From Perilla frutescens (taxonomy: Eukaryota; Streptophyta; Magnoliopsida; Lamiales; Lamiaceae), in the NCBI GenBank assembly GCA_026008535.1, contig BRKX01000018.1:18856088-18920087 (forward strand): DNA of 64,000 nt. Direction: 5' to 3'. The position numbers and the translations under genes are program-made. The notes below the pieces were generated by a model, which was given only the letters and a program-made list of their open reading frames with translations, searched no databases and was not told the DNA's origin. How positions within the stretch are numbered: the stretch's first letter is position 1; the number at the start of each line of letters is the position of its first letter. This document shows positions 10,693 through 21,627 of the stretch, piece after piece.

Positions 10693-12305
10693 TGACGCGC
10701 GGTCATTTCGCGCTCAAAAATATATTTATAAACTCATGTGCCCACAGCGAGCATAGCTAGCCAATGAGTACGGGTCGATCCCATAGAGAGCTGTTGCAAT
10801 TCTATCTTTAAGTAACCAATCATAAAAGGGGGTTTTGGTATTGTCACTATGCTGAATTTAAATCTGCAAAAGAAACTAAAGAAAATATCAAATAACAAAA
10901 GGTTCTGGCATTTGAATTAGAATTTGGTTTAAACATAAAACAACTCGATCATGGGCACACCGATTTTCATACATGATAGGTCATGTAGTTATGGTGACTG
11001 GATTCTTCTCTACGTCTCCTCATCCATCCTTTCATTTTAGGTTTAAAAGTGATTCCTCTTCGATTAAACCCCTAACCAGTTACCCACCTCCCGATTCCTC
11101 TAAGAGATGTAAGCAAACAGGCAGCAGTGTGCCCTAGACGGACCCAGATCTGTTGTGTTCAACTGATTCCTCTTGTGCCCACAACACCCCATTACTTCCC
11201 TTATTACTATATGAACCGGCACACAGTCACGATTCGCTAATTCAATTAATAGTGGTGTGCCCTCTTTACCTAACAAGTGATCAACCACATTGGGTACTTT
11301 AGACACACACTCACGTGGAACAAGGCTCAAGAATTAACGGAAACTAATCATGCATTACTATGCCCATTTTGGCCTCACGAGTCCAGATTTGTGCTCAAAC
11401 CAATTTCATCGTTCAAATGTCAGAATTAAAGATCTAGCCGAGAAGGCTAGACATAATTAAAACTGCAGAAATTAAAGACATAAAATAAATAAGAACTCAC
11501 TGAATTAATTAAGCAAAAACTCGACTCCAACGTCGAGAAACATGAACATAACCTAAGTCCCGAAGGTTTAAGACATTTTGGATTGTTTTTGCTGCCTAAG
11601 CAGCGTACGGAAGGTAAAAATGCAGAAATATAAAATGTAAAATGTTTCAGACTGTGTAAAAGCTTCTTTTTCCAGAGACTAAACTTGTTTAAATAACTAC
11701 ATTTCCGAGTGGAGTTTCCCCCACAGGCGGGGGTCTTCTGCTGAAATTCCGGAACGGCGTGCCCTCTCTGACCTTGACTGGATAAGCTTCAGCTTTATCA
11801 AATCCCTATTTTTAGGGATTGCTCTTATCTCCTTCGATTGAGCTTATCTCTTCGGCTGAGCTTATCTCTTTGGCTGAGTTTATCTGTTTGTTGCAGCACC
11901 TTCTAGGAGTCCAGCTTAGCTCCAACTCTCTTTCGAATATGTAGCTATTCTCCACCAGCTCTTCTTCAACTGATTTCTAAGTTTCACGGGAATGCCCATT
12001 CTGACCTGTGGTCGAGTCTGTGCGAGTACTGTGGGCACGGCATCATCTGTCAGTTCCATCCGTATCTGATATGCTCACTTCACCAACCGAATATGGGATG
12101 TATACTAGAGAAGTCCCCTGTGCCTCTGATGCACATATGTGCAAGATAAACGTGAATAACTGGGCATAAAATGCCACTTCGGGCAGACTCGACTCTTGGA
12201 ATGCCCTTTGACCGCAACCTGGTTCTTTTCGACTCAAAACACACTAAAAAGGACATTTATAGAAGGTAAAATGCCCATAAAAACACGAAATAAATGGACT
12301 TATCA
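10693..12305 (+). mobile_element. 1613 bp LTR-type insertion (probable solo LTR) in E2 integrase
   Basis: Perfect 5 bp target-site duplication TATAC (10688-10692 and 12306-12310) flanks a segment starting TGACGCGCGG and ending GGACTTATCA, the TG...CA ends of LTR retroelements. There is no internal gag/pol, and I see no pair of long direct repeats inside, so a solo LTR is the best reading. A stretch GTACGGGTCGATCCCATAG near 10768 resembles sequence common near the start of plant Ty3/gypsy Tat-group LTRs, but that is from memory and weak. Removing it rejoins the integrase reading YSKYT/YTWVEF. Confidence 0.8.
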
Positions 12306-13198
12306 TATACTTGGGTGGAGTTCCTGAGAAGTAAGGATGAAACTTTTGAGAAGCTATTAACACTAATCGGAAGACTGCAGATTGACAGAGAAAAATCAGT
12401 CCAAAGGATAAGATCCGACAATGGAATTGAATTTGTCAATCAGCAAATGATCAAGTTCCTGAGTGAACTGGGAATCACTCATGAACACTCTGCTGCAAGA
12501 ACTCCTCAACAAAATGGCGTAGCAGAAAGGAGGAATCGTACACTAAAGGAGGCAGCCAGAGCAATGGTAGGAGATGCCAACATAGCCGAATGCTATTAGG
12601 CGGAGACAGTTAACACAATCTGCCACACACAAAACAGAAGTGCCATCGTCATCACCCATGACAAAACACCCTACGAGCTATACAAGGATCGTAAGCCTTC
12701 TATCTCTTACTTTAAGATATTTGGCTGCAAATGTTATATTCACAATAATGGCAAATCCCAACTGAAAGCTTTCAGTGCTAAAGCTGATGAGGGAATCTTT
12801 CTCGGCTATAATGCCCCTCATTCTCAAGCTTACAGAGTGTTCAATAAAAGGACACTTGTTGTGGAAATAACATGTCATTTGGTATTTGATGAGCTTGCCA
12901 ATGAGTACAGAAATAAAAAAGAGAACTGTACATCAGAGCAAGCATTGCCTAGTGAAAGCCTGCTGGACTATGTTGATCACATTGTCCCAGAGCAGTTTGA
13001 AGTGTCACTAGAAGATGGCATCCAAACTGATTCTAGACCGGTTGGAGATAACCTGGTCACTGAGGATACAAGTCGTCATGAAGCCTCAAACCCCATAACT
13101 GAAATAGGGGGAAGAATCAGTGAAAATGAAGAACAAGCTGGAGCAGATACAGCAGGCGAAGGAGTAGGTGAAGGATCAGCTGATAAAGAAGCCGAATG
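12306..13198 (+). pseudogene. E2 integrase catalytic core, second part, and C-terminal region
   Basis: The frame resumes with TWVEFLRSKDETFE, then the core motif RSDNGIEF and QQNGVAERRNRTLKEA, so the second Asp and the catalytic Glu of DD(35)E are retained. A TAG at 12597 replaces the Trp expected before AETVNT. The C-terminal GKR-like region follows (FGCKCYIHNN, about 12720), then an acidic connection region up to a TGA at 13197. In an intact element this domain inserts the cDNA. Confidence 0.75.
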
Positions 13199-14947
13199 AT
13201 CAGTTGCTGGAATAACTGATGAATCAGCCAAAAGCGTAGAAGAAGCAATCATTCCCAAAGGGCTCCGAAGCCATACAGTCGACAAAATTGTTGGGGATCC
13301 AAGAAGTAGAGTCCAGACCAGAGGATCAACGGAGCATGCACTCTTCACATGCTTCATCTCACAGATGGAACCAACTAACATAAAAGAAGCACTTGAAGAT
13401 TCAGACTGGATTATAGCAATGCAAGAAGAGCTGAACCAGTTTACAAGAAATGACGTATGGTTTCTTATTGATAGGCCGAAAACTTAAAAAGTCATCGGGA
13501 CTAAATGGGTCTTTCGCAACAAACTGGATGAACAAGGCGTGATCACAAGGAACAAGGCTAGACTGGTAGCCAAAGGTTACTCACAAAGTGAAGGGATCGA
13601 CTTTGATGAGACATTCGCACCAGTTACAAGATTGGAGGCCATCAGACTGTTCCTCACCTATACAGCTCACAACAATTTCACGGTCTATCAAATGGAGGTG
13701 AAAAGTGCATTCTTGCAAGAGATGCTCAAGGAGGATGAATATGTAGAACAATCTCCAGGCTTTGCAATCAGAGACCAAGTCTACAAGCTGAACAAAGTTC
13801 TATATGGTCTAAAGCAGGCACCAAGAGCTTGGTATGAAACCCTCACAACATTCTTGCTAAAGAATGGGTTTCAGAAAGGAGTCATTGATTGTACTCTATT
13901 CAGAATAGAACGATCAACTGAGATCTTGATGGTTCAAATTTATGTGGATGACATAATATTTGGATCCAAGAGCAAAGATATCTGCAATCGATTCGCACAA
14001 CTGATGCAAAGTGAATTCGAGATGAGCATGATGGGAGAAATGACATTCTTCCTAGGACTCCAAGTGAAGCAGCTCAAAGATAGAATCTTCATCAACCAAG
14101 CCAAATATACCAAGGAGCTTGTCAAGAAGTTTGGAACCGACGAGGGAAAAGCTCTCAAAATTCCAATGAATATGTCAGTGCAGCTGACCCTCGATGAAGA
14201 AGGAGAATCAGTCAGCCAAACGCACTACAAAGGAATCATTAGATCTCTTCTTTACCTAACAGCCAGCCGACCAGATTTCTCATATTCAGTCGGACTATGT
14301 GCAATGTTCCAAGCCAATCCGAAGAAAAGTCATCTAGAAGCAGGAAAGAGGATTATGAAGTATCTTAAGGGAACTATAAATCTTGGATTATGGTATCCCA
14401 GAGATGACAGCTTAAGTCTAACCGGCTATTTAGACTCAGACTTCAAAGGATGCAAAATCGATTGAAAGAGCACCAGTGGAACATGTCAGTTTTTAGGAAA
14501 CAAACTGATATCCTGGTTTAGCAAGAAGCAGCACTCAGTTACCACGTCAACAACTGAAGCCTAATAAGTAGCTATTGGAAGTTGTTGTGCTCACATTTTA
14601 TGGATGAAGCAACAGCTCAAAGATTACAAGGTGAAGACTGAAGAAGTGACAATCTATTGTGATAATAATAGTGCTATTGCAATATCTCAAAAGTATTGCA
14701 TTCAAGGACGAAGCACATTGATATCAGACACCACTTCATCAGAGATCATATCGAGAAGAAAGACATATGCATCAGATATGTCAACACGGAGAAACAGATA
14801 GCTGATATCTTCACCAAGCCATTGCCAGAAGCTAGATTTGTTGAGTTATGCATCCAATTGGGATTGCTCGAACTAGCTTCAAAAGAAGATGATGATCATC
14901 CAGAAGAAGGAGTGAAGAGGAGCACTCTCGCTGATAATGAGAACTGA
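13199..14947 (+). pseudogene. E2 reverse transcriptase and RNase H
   Basis: Connection region and RT start (about 13370-13540: DWIIAMQEELNQF, then a TAA at 13484), main RT frame 13539-14465 with LVAKGYSQSEGIDFDETFAPV, YQMEVKSAFLQ, LYGLKQAPRAWY and the catalytic IYVDDIIFGS. RNase H follows with STSGTCQFLG, IYCDNNSAIAISQ (about 14652-14690) and the terminal ADIFTKPLPEARF, ending at 14945. Stops occur at 14463 (TGA for the expected Arg) and in the TAA-TAG pair near 14562-14567, and a frameshift occurs near 14700. The key Asp residues of the RT active site are present, but the chain cannot be translated whole. Confidence 0.85.
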
Positions 14948-15637
14948 CTCAAGAGGGCATCAATATTGTAAGCTTTGGAGCTTAAACTGATATAGCCTAT
15001 ATCAGTTCTAAAAGAATGGCAAAAGGCTGCACGAAAGCTGTTGAAAATGAGTAAACTGGTCGCAGAAGGCATCAGTTCTCAATCAGTCACATTCAACTAA
15101 TAAGAGCAGTTGAATTCTAAACTGATTGATGAAGGCAAAGCTTCAGCTGATGGAAACAGCTGACAAGCTTAGACTGAGCAAAGCTAAAGGAGACAGCTTA
15201 AGCTGACAAGGAGTCAAAGTTGAGGAGACTTCAGCTGGAACTGATCACTCCAGGCCAAGAGGATCATCAGTCAGGCAACTGATAACGTCAGCAGCTCAAA
15301 TGCCGCATGGAGACTGGAGGAGAGCTGAAAATCAGATAAGTTCAAATTGAATTTATTACTGAACGGTAGAATGACGTGTCTCTCAAATATTACCATTGGA
15401 CCCACTCTCTCTCTCTCCTCATTAATCTCAACAGATAGACATGAAATTAAAATCAATGGATTAATCGGAACCGTTCGATTTTGATTTGTAATCAAATTCC
15501 TTTTACCGTTGAATTCATCAATTGCTTGAGCCTATAAATAAGTTAGTTGTTTCTTCTAAACTCCTCACACGGCTGACCACAGATCTCGAACAATCAGTTT
15601 CCTTAAAACTCATCAAAAGTCACCTCTCTCGAAATCT
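14948..15637 (+). other. E2 spacer between pol and 3' ORF, rich in AGCTGA words
   Basis: No open frame. It is packed with AGCTGA, CAGCTGAT and ACTGAT words that also dominate the E2 LTRs and parts of gag. A CCTATAAATAAG TATA-like box is at 15532-15543, about 100 bp before the 3' ORF ATG, which would fit a separate or internal promoter for that ORF. Confidence 0.5.
15532..15541 (+). promoter_or_regulatory. TATA-like box upstream of E2 3' ORF
   Basis: CTATAAATAA, 97-106 bp upstream of the ATG at 15638. The spacing fits a plant TATA box with a UTR of about 60-70 bp. It could drive the extra ORF independently of the LTR; that is inference. Confidence 0.35.
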
Positions 15638-16828
15638 ATGAAATCCTCCCAAAATCCTTCTGTAATGGCTCAATTTTTTGCTAATAAACATCGCAGAAAG
15701 TATAACTTCAAACTTTCTGGAGAAGACTCCACGGTATTTAGAAAAGATCTATACCATGACAAATTTCTCAATCCTATGATCTTTAGAGAAATCTGTGGTA
15801 ACTCTGAGCTATGTGAATTAATCCTCACATTAGTAAAGAAAGCCAAGCTAAAGACCTTCACTGAGAAAGCTCCCTCAAAAGTCTATCCTGAAGCCGTGGA
15901 AAAGTTCTTTCTGAACTCACAGTATAAAGAGAATTCTCAGGAGATCATTACAAAAGTAAGAGGAAGAGAAGTCTCCATCACCCCAATGATTCTTCAAAAA
16001 AATTTCAAAATTCCAACTGGTGGTAAGAAGATTGAGGATGTGTGGGTAAATCATGAACTACATTACAATGAGTGGAAAAAGAAGTCAATCACTCAAGAGT
16101 ATCATCACAATCACATGATAACCAAGTTCAAGGAGGAATATCAAATGCTAGCTATGATCGCCGCCAAGATGCTTACCGGAGCAACAGAAAGTCTGTCAGA
16201 GATGACAGTGCCCAGATACCAAATTTGTAAGGCTATTTGCAAAGAAATGAAGATATACTGGGCGCAGCACTTCTTTGATCAGCTCAGAAAATATGTGGAA
16301 ATCATCGAAGCAAAAACTATCAGTAACAAGAAATTTCCATAGAAGATGTGCTTCCTGAACAGAGTCAGCCGAATTCTGGAAAATCAGCTTCCGGAGTTAA
16401 TGATGGAGGAAACCATAGTTGAAGAAGTTGATCCAGATGACTTTCTGCCAAGATCAATCAGACGTTCAACGGAGCTATCAATACAGATCAGAGAATATCA
16501 AACCCGGCAGAAATCAGTCAAGAGTCCATGAATTCTTAGAAAAGGGAAGGCAAAGATGATTGAAACAATAAAAATGGAATCATCTGACTCGGATGAAGAA
16601 CTCCCCATATTCACATCATTGTATCAAAAAGAGAAAGGGCAAGCTGAATCAAGCTCGGTCAAAAAGACTACTGGAATGACAGTCCAAACTGAGCCTATTG
16701 AAAGAAACGCTCAGAAAAGCTCTGAATCAACTCAGCCAAAGAACATGACACAAGATCAGGTAAGACTTCAAGCTAAGATGAGAGATAGCTATTCAGAAGC
16801 ATGGTCAACCAGCTTACAGGTTGCATGA
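15638..16828 (+). pseudogene. E2 extra 3' ORF (putative plant transposon protein-like domain)
   Basis: An intact 234-codon frame (15638-16342) ends at a TAG. The same or neighbouring frames continue at 16346-16531 (acidic, VEEVDPDDFLP) and 16556-16828 (acidic/polar, SSDSDEELP). The segment VYPEAVEKFF...VRGREVSITPMIL...FKIPTGGK has the layout I associate with the 'putative plant transposon protein' domain found in plant retroelement ORFs (YPxxVxxFY, VRGxxIxxT, GIPxGG). No signal peptide or membrane segment is visible, so it does not look like a true envelope. Position between pol and 3' LTR matches the variable extra ORF of Sireviruses. Family assignment is moderate. Confidence 0.6.
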
Positions 16829-16895
16829 TCACCAGTTTATAGGTTGCCTGATCAAACCAATCAGAGTAAACTCTTCAAAGTTTGAGATAAGCTGT

Positions 16896-16911
16896 AAAAG
16901 GGAAAGAGAAC
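16896..16911 (+). other. Candidate E2 polypurine tract
   Basis: The purine run AAAAGGGAAAGAGAA lies 42 bp before the point where homology to the 5' LTR begins. If this is the real tract, the 3' LTR begins near 16912 and the 5' LTR has lost about 40 bp at its left end. Confidence 0.4.
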
Positions 16912-16952
16912 TTTGGAGACTGGTAGACATCTGCAGATGAGTCAATCATCAG

Positions 16953-18409
16953 TCTTAGTGAAAAGCCAAGATAGACTGATGAGCAGAGTCAGCTTGAAAG
17001 TTGAAACTAATCTGATCCAGATATCAGTCAGAGCTGACCCTAAATTGATCAAAGATCAGTTTACTGGTAAAACAGCTCTAAATGCTTTGAGCATTCACTC
17101 AACTGACCATAGTTCAGTTTAGAGAGAAAAAGCTCAATCAGGTAGCCAGCTGATAAGTCTAGAAATGGAAGCTTTTAAGCTTAGCTGATGAGTCAGCTGA
17201 AGTAGACTATATCATGATATAAGCTCAAGGCAGCTGAAGATCTGCCAACTGGACTATCTCAGAGCTAAAAGCCGAGACAACTGAGAGCCCGTCAACTAAA
17301 TGTCCAAGAAATGAGAGCTGAATCACCTGTTCCTACTGACAAGCAGTTAATAAAGATCTCAATAGGAAATCTATGAAAGATCCTGATGATCTTAGAGCAG
17401 TGGATATTAAATTCAAAATGGCTAGTTCATTAAAAGAGCTTCAAACAGCTACAGGCATTAAAATGCCATCGGTGATTTCTAAACATCACCAATCATAACG
17501 GTCAAAATTCACTCATCTATTTAAAGAGAGTGAAATCAATTTTTGCCAAGACTTTTGCCAATCTAACTTTGCTATTTTGTAAAATGAGCTATTTATTTAT
17601 CTCTCTCTACAGCTCAAAGCTCAATACTCTCAAAGTGCGAAAAGTCTTAGACTGAGAAGGCGTGCTTTAAGTTCAAAGCAAACTGCTAAGCTGACGCAGA
17701 ATTCCAGCAAGAGCAAAACTTCTTAGTTTAGTCCCTCAAAGATCAACCACTCAGCTCAAAGAGAAAGGAGCACTCCAGGTTGATAACAACTTCAAGACTG
17801 CCTTCTTGAAGATCGAGCGAGATCTAAAATCATGTGAAGACGGGTAATAGCACCTAAAGTCTCAGCGAACAGTTGGGACCTGTAAGTGTGAGCTGTCGAC
17901 CCATAAATCGGCTGAGGAGAAGCGTGTATGGATGGGTCCGTTCTTCCGGGACAGCAATAGTTGGAAAAGAGGCCGCGCTAGGGTTGAAGTCGTTTTCAGG
18001 TCCAACATGAATTCTTCACTGTGTAATTGTAATAAAGAAACTTTACATTTGCATAGTGGATTGCCCTTCTGCGGAAGGAAGAGAGGACGTAGAAGTAGGA
18101 AGCTTTGAACCTCTATAAAGTTCTGTGTGTGTTGCTCTTACTATTTACAGTTTTGCAAGTTCTTTAACTGCACACATTCACACACACAGACTGAACTGAC
18201 AAGCTTAAGCCACGTCTTCAAGCTATCAGCTGAAAACTGATCAGCTCACCAGCTAAGCCTCTGTCAGCTTCTCTCAACTGATCAGTCAGCACAGATAAAT
18301 CTCAAAAGTGAGTCAGGGCCCTATCTATTCCGCAATCAGTTTTAAAAGTTTTTGAAGTCAATTTATTCACCCCCCTCTAAACTGACTAAGGTTCGCACCG
18401 GGACTAACA
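16953..18409 (+). repeat. E2 3' LTR
   Basis: Direct repeat of 5883-7341 with scattered substitutions and small indels, ending GGGACTAACA. It abuts the resumed E1 LTR at 18410. True start may be near 16912. Confidence 0.8.
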
Positions 18410-18833
18410 ATGATAGTCTAGCTTTTGAGTGTTTTGGGTGAAACGCATGAGGGGTTTTATTAATCCATTTTGTATGCAATCTCGGAAGAGATTTTAAGTT
18501 GAAGTCGTGGGTAGCTAGAGGGAGTCTAGTGTCACGGTTGTGAGGGAATCTCACAATTTTCATTCAGTGAAAGAGTTAGTGAAGAAGAACGGGAAATATA
18601 AGGAGGGAGTTATATGTATAAGATCATAAATACACTTCATGAAAGAGTAGTGAACGAATCTTCAAGTTTGGGCGAAGTCCCCCCAGAGTAGGTTGATTAA
18701 CCAAACTGGGTTACCAATCTCGTGCATTCTTTACTACTTTTTATTTACTGTTCTTACATATGTTCTCAACATATCGTAGAACACTTGTTAGCAGTACACA
18801 TAAAATACACCTTGCACGGATTGAGTTATTTCA
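18410..18833 (+). repeat. E1 right LTR, right part
   Basis: Matches 4549-4828 of the left LTR, then continues to a CA at 18832-18833 followed by GAGAT, the candidate target duplication. The last ~130 bp have no partner because the left LTR is truncated. Confidence 0.6.
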
Positions 18834-20026
18834 GAGATCATAAAGATATTTCTCACAATGTGGTCGAATGTGGCATTTCTCCTCACAATAATGGCAGATG
18901 ATTCTTTTTCTGTAGCCATTATGAACTGTTATCTTCTTGTCAATAATGTTCTTGTAGATGTGCTGAACATTATCTTATACATGTGTTGGCTGACTTGTAC
19001 TTTCTTTGACAAACATTGTCTTGGATTGTCCTCCATTGTATCCAAGACTTAGATGACTCTTTCCTAAATGTCCTGGAGTAGTAAGAATCTTGTCAAGTTA
19101 TATAATTTGTTCCATTATTCGGCATAGTGACATTCCTTTTGATGGATTTAAGCTCTGCAGATAACTCAGCAATCTTTTTCTCTTGCTGCTGAATTATATC
19201 TTTCTGATCTGAATCAGACTTAATCAGCTTCTCTTTCTCTTCTAATAGATTCTTATTTTGAGACTGAAGGGACTTGTTGATCTTCACAACTTCCAGCCAC
19301 TTTGCATACATATCCTTGTATGTTTTCACAAATTCTTCTTGGCTGAAATCTTCATTGTCTGATTCATCTTCTTCTGTATAGTCGAAGGGATCCTGGAATT
19401 CAGAGACTTTTGTTGTGAATGCAATAGTTTCTTCATCTGAATCACTACTGCTTTCTTCTGAATCATTGTCACTAAGAGATGTATTGTAATTCTTTTTGTT
19501 TCTATTCAGTGTGTTAGCACATTCAACTTGAATGTGTCTAAATCCATCACATTCTCTGCATTGAATTTCTCTTATTGGATTTGACTGTTGGAGCTCCTTC
19601 TGATCATTACTTGAGTTTCTATCTTGTAGAGAGTTACCAGATGGTTGTCTTCTATTTTTGGTCTTGCTTGAAGACTACTTGTTGGCTCTTTTCAACATTC
19701 GGCTGAAGTTTTTGGTAATTAAGACCATAATGTTCATTATATCTGAATCAAGTGCAGTTTTTTGTTTCTGTACATGTTTAGGTACATCTTCTGAAACTTC
19801 AGTTTTAAGAGCAATACCTCTCTTCCTTGAGTTGCTGTCTTCATCTTCCAGGTTCATCTCGAATGTCCTTGAAGACCCCATCAGCTCATCACGCCTCATA
19901 CTCTTGATATCATTGGCTTGTTCAATTGCAGCAACTTTGTATGCAAATTTCTTCGGAAGAGATCTAAGAACTTTTCATACAAGTTTCTCATTGTTGATAG
20001 GCTCACCAAGAGCAAAACTCTTATAG
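18834..20026 (-). pseudogene. E0 gag fragment with two zinc knuckles
   Basis: Read from 20026 downward: a Gag C-half (EPINNEKLV, RSLPKKFAYKVAAIEQAN, about 20010-19920), a basic stretch, zinc knuckle CRECDGFRHIQVEC (about 19565-19524), a Ser/Asp/Glu-rich acidic block, a coiled coil (NKSLQSQNKNLLEEKEKL, about 19290-19200), and a second knuckle CHYCEEKCHIRPHC near 18890-18850 whose Gly is now Cys. It has stops near 19670, 19970 and after 19093. Two knuckles separated by a coiled coil are a Sirevirus Gag feature. The 5' end is lost at 20026. Confidence 0.7.
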
Positions 20027-21230
20027 CACCCTAAATTTATTAAAGTGTTAAACTGATTTTTAATGATTATAATTGATCCAGAAATGTGAGTCATTTTTTT
20101 TCTTATTTAAATTAAATAATAATCTAACTTAATCAGTTTAAACATATAAACAGAAAATAATTTAATGATTTTAATAAAATAAAATAATACTTAATGAATT
20201 AGAATAAAAATGCAACTGGAATATTTTTATTTGAAATGTTCACCATAAATTCCGGAATAATGAAAAAACAAAAGCATGAAAGATGTCTAAGAACCAACAA
20301 GATCTTTGAAATACAGAATTATAAATAATTATTTTAAAGAAATTTAAACTATGATAAGCGGAAGAAATGCAAATCGACTTGACTCATCATTCGATCTGCC
20401 ACACGCCACCAAATCAGTTACCTGAAAATGTTAATGATGGGTGAGCATATATAAAATATACTCAGTGTGAGAATTTATGCAAAAGCTTTGCCCAAGTTAA
20501 TAAAACGGTAGCACATATAACTGATACTGAAAATTGATAGTACATTAGTACCTAAAATTGATAGTACATTAGTACTGGAAATTGAATCGCATAGCGACAT
20601 TTGTGCACAAATAATGAGAGCCAAATGAATGAACATATAGTCCACGTACTCATTGATAGTAACATGAAATACGGCAATCACGTGATATTAAAATGGGCAA
20701 ATATTTAAATCCATATCATAAAATAAATGAAATCCCACACCTTAATTGAGCCGATGAACTTTGAGTTAAGCACTAACAATAACTTATTATCTTAGTCGCG
20801 CCGCACCTAGAATACCAAAATAAACAAATCCTTTAAATATATGTTCGAATCTTAAATAAAAACCCAACTAGAAATGGAACTATAAATATAATAATAAAAC
20901 TTCCAGATTGTATATGATGTTTTAAAACAAATAAAAAAAATAAAACAATGTCTATGAATATGAAAACCATTTATAACTGAGAAAATTTAGAATTAAATTG
21001 CGACAACTTAAGTCTGAAAAATTCTCTACGGTTATGCTTATTTTGTAAGTTCTCGAAATGCAAAAATACTAGATATAGATATAAATATAATGTTCTAAGA
21101 AAATCTGAATTGGTTATAGATCACTAAAATCGAGAAAATCAATAATGGAATTCATTATTATTTAATACGAAACATTTAATTAATAGCATGAATAGGTATA
21201 GTTATACTTATATGATGTGTGCCTTGTACA
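20027..21230 (-). repeat. Probable Ty3/gypsy-type LTR fragment, minus orientation
   Basis: Begins TATAGCACCC, close to the TGTAGCACC seen at the solo LTR end at 30680. Read on the minus strand it has the layout of the 30680-32423 LTR near its 3' end: a 'GAGTAT...CTCACCC' block, TTTTCAGGTAACTGA, a GATGA block and TTCCGC (20450-20350). There is no coding sequence. The distal end is not found, so it is a partial or solo LTR truncating E0. Confidence 0.4.
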
Positions 21231-21250
21231 ATGTGTGTGTGTGTGTGTTT

Positions 21251-21291
<41 letters not shown>
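21231..21291. repeat. (GT)n-(TA)n microsatellite
   Basis: Two GT runs separated by TTTGG, then (TA)9. It directly borders the end of repeat family A, as (TA)n does at the other family A ends. Confidence 0.9.
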
Positions 21292-21600
21292 GGGAGGGGT
21301 TAGGTGAAAACCAATCCTGGTGTGAGAACTAAGACCAAATCTCACACCACACAATTCTCAAAAATCAAAGGCCTAGATTTGATGAAAAAGGCGGTGGCAA
21401 TTCTGTAATATTTGAAAAGTTTTTTCGCACGGGGTATTAACATAATTTAGTAATTCTTATAAAAATTGCGGAGGATTTGATAACAGATCGACATGCTAAT
21501 GAAGTATTATCATCATGCTATCGAAGCATTATAGTTATGCTAATTAAAGTTTTCAAATATTGTTAGCGAAAAATATATTCTAAAAATTAATTATAAATTT
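21292..21600 (+). repeat. Dispersed repeat family A, terminal fragment
   Basis: Matches the reverse complement of 37735-38030: GGTGTGAGAA...CTCACACCA block, AGATTTGATGAAAAAGGCG, GGCAATTCTGTAATAT, and a 'TTAGCATAA...CTTCG' block. It is flanked on the left by (TA)n. No coding capacity. Confidence 0.65.
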
Positions 21601-21627
21601 GATTTGATTTAATAAACCCTAATAAGA

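Larger units (their letters stand above)
5883..18409 (+). mobile_element. Retroelement E2: large Ty1/copia (Sirevirus-like) with extra 3' ORF
   Basis: E2 has long direct repeats (5883-7341 and 16953-18409), a primer-binding site TGGTATCAGAGC at 7344, gag, protease, integrase, reverse transcriptase and RNase H in copia order, and an extra ORF before the 3' LTR. It sits inside E1's right LTR. The 3' LTR is preceded by unrelated sequence from 16912, so the left LTR may lack its first few tens of bases, consistent with a deletion at the left border. All coding segments are broken, several times by C-to-T type stops. Its integrase contains the 10693-12305 insertion. Confidence 0.85.
4046..18833 (+). 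mobile_element. Retroelement E1: deletion-derivative copia LTR element inside E0
   Basis: The left LTR starts TGTTAGTACCATC at 4046. The same sequence with a mutated start (TTTTAGTGCCATC) recurs at 5748 directly after a polypurine tract, marking the right LTR. The right LTR is interrupted at about 5882 by E2 and resumes at 18410, ending at ...ATTTCA (18833). The internal region is only about 0.9 kb and keeps just the part between pol and the 3' LTR. No primer-binding site, gag or pol remains, so E1 is a large-deletion derivative. Confidence 0.7.
2686..20026 (-). mobile_element. Retroelement E0: truncated minus-strand Ty1/copia (Sirevirus-like), split by E1
   Basis: Gag is at 18834-20026 and protease-integrase at 2686-4045, both on the minus strand and in the right order. 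The gap between them is exactly E1 (4046-18833). Two gag zinc knuckles (CRECDGFRHIQVEC and a degenerate CHYC...HIRPHC), a coiled-coil segment between them and the DSGCS protease motif are typical of the SIRE/Sirevirus lineage. Reverse transcriptase, RNase H and both LTRs are absent, so the element is truncated at both ends. Reading joins smoothly across the E1 site at a 5 bp target duplication. Confidence 0.75.

Noticed and set aside
15638..16342. Host gene of 234 codons
   Set aside because: It lies between pol and the 3' LTR of E2, inside the two LTRs, so it belongs to the element.
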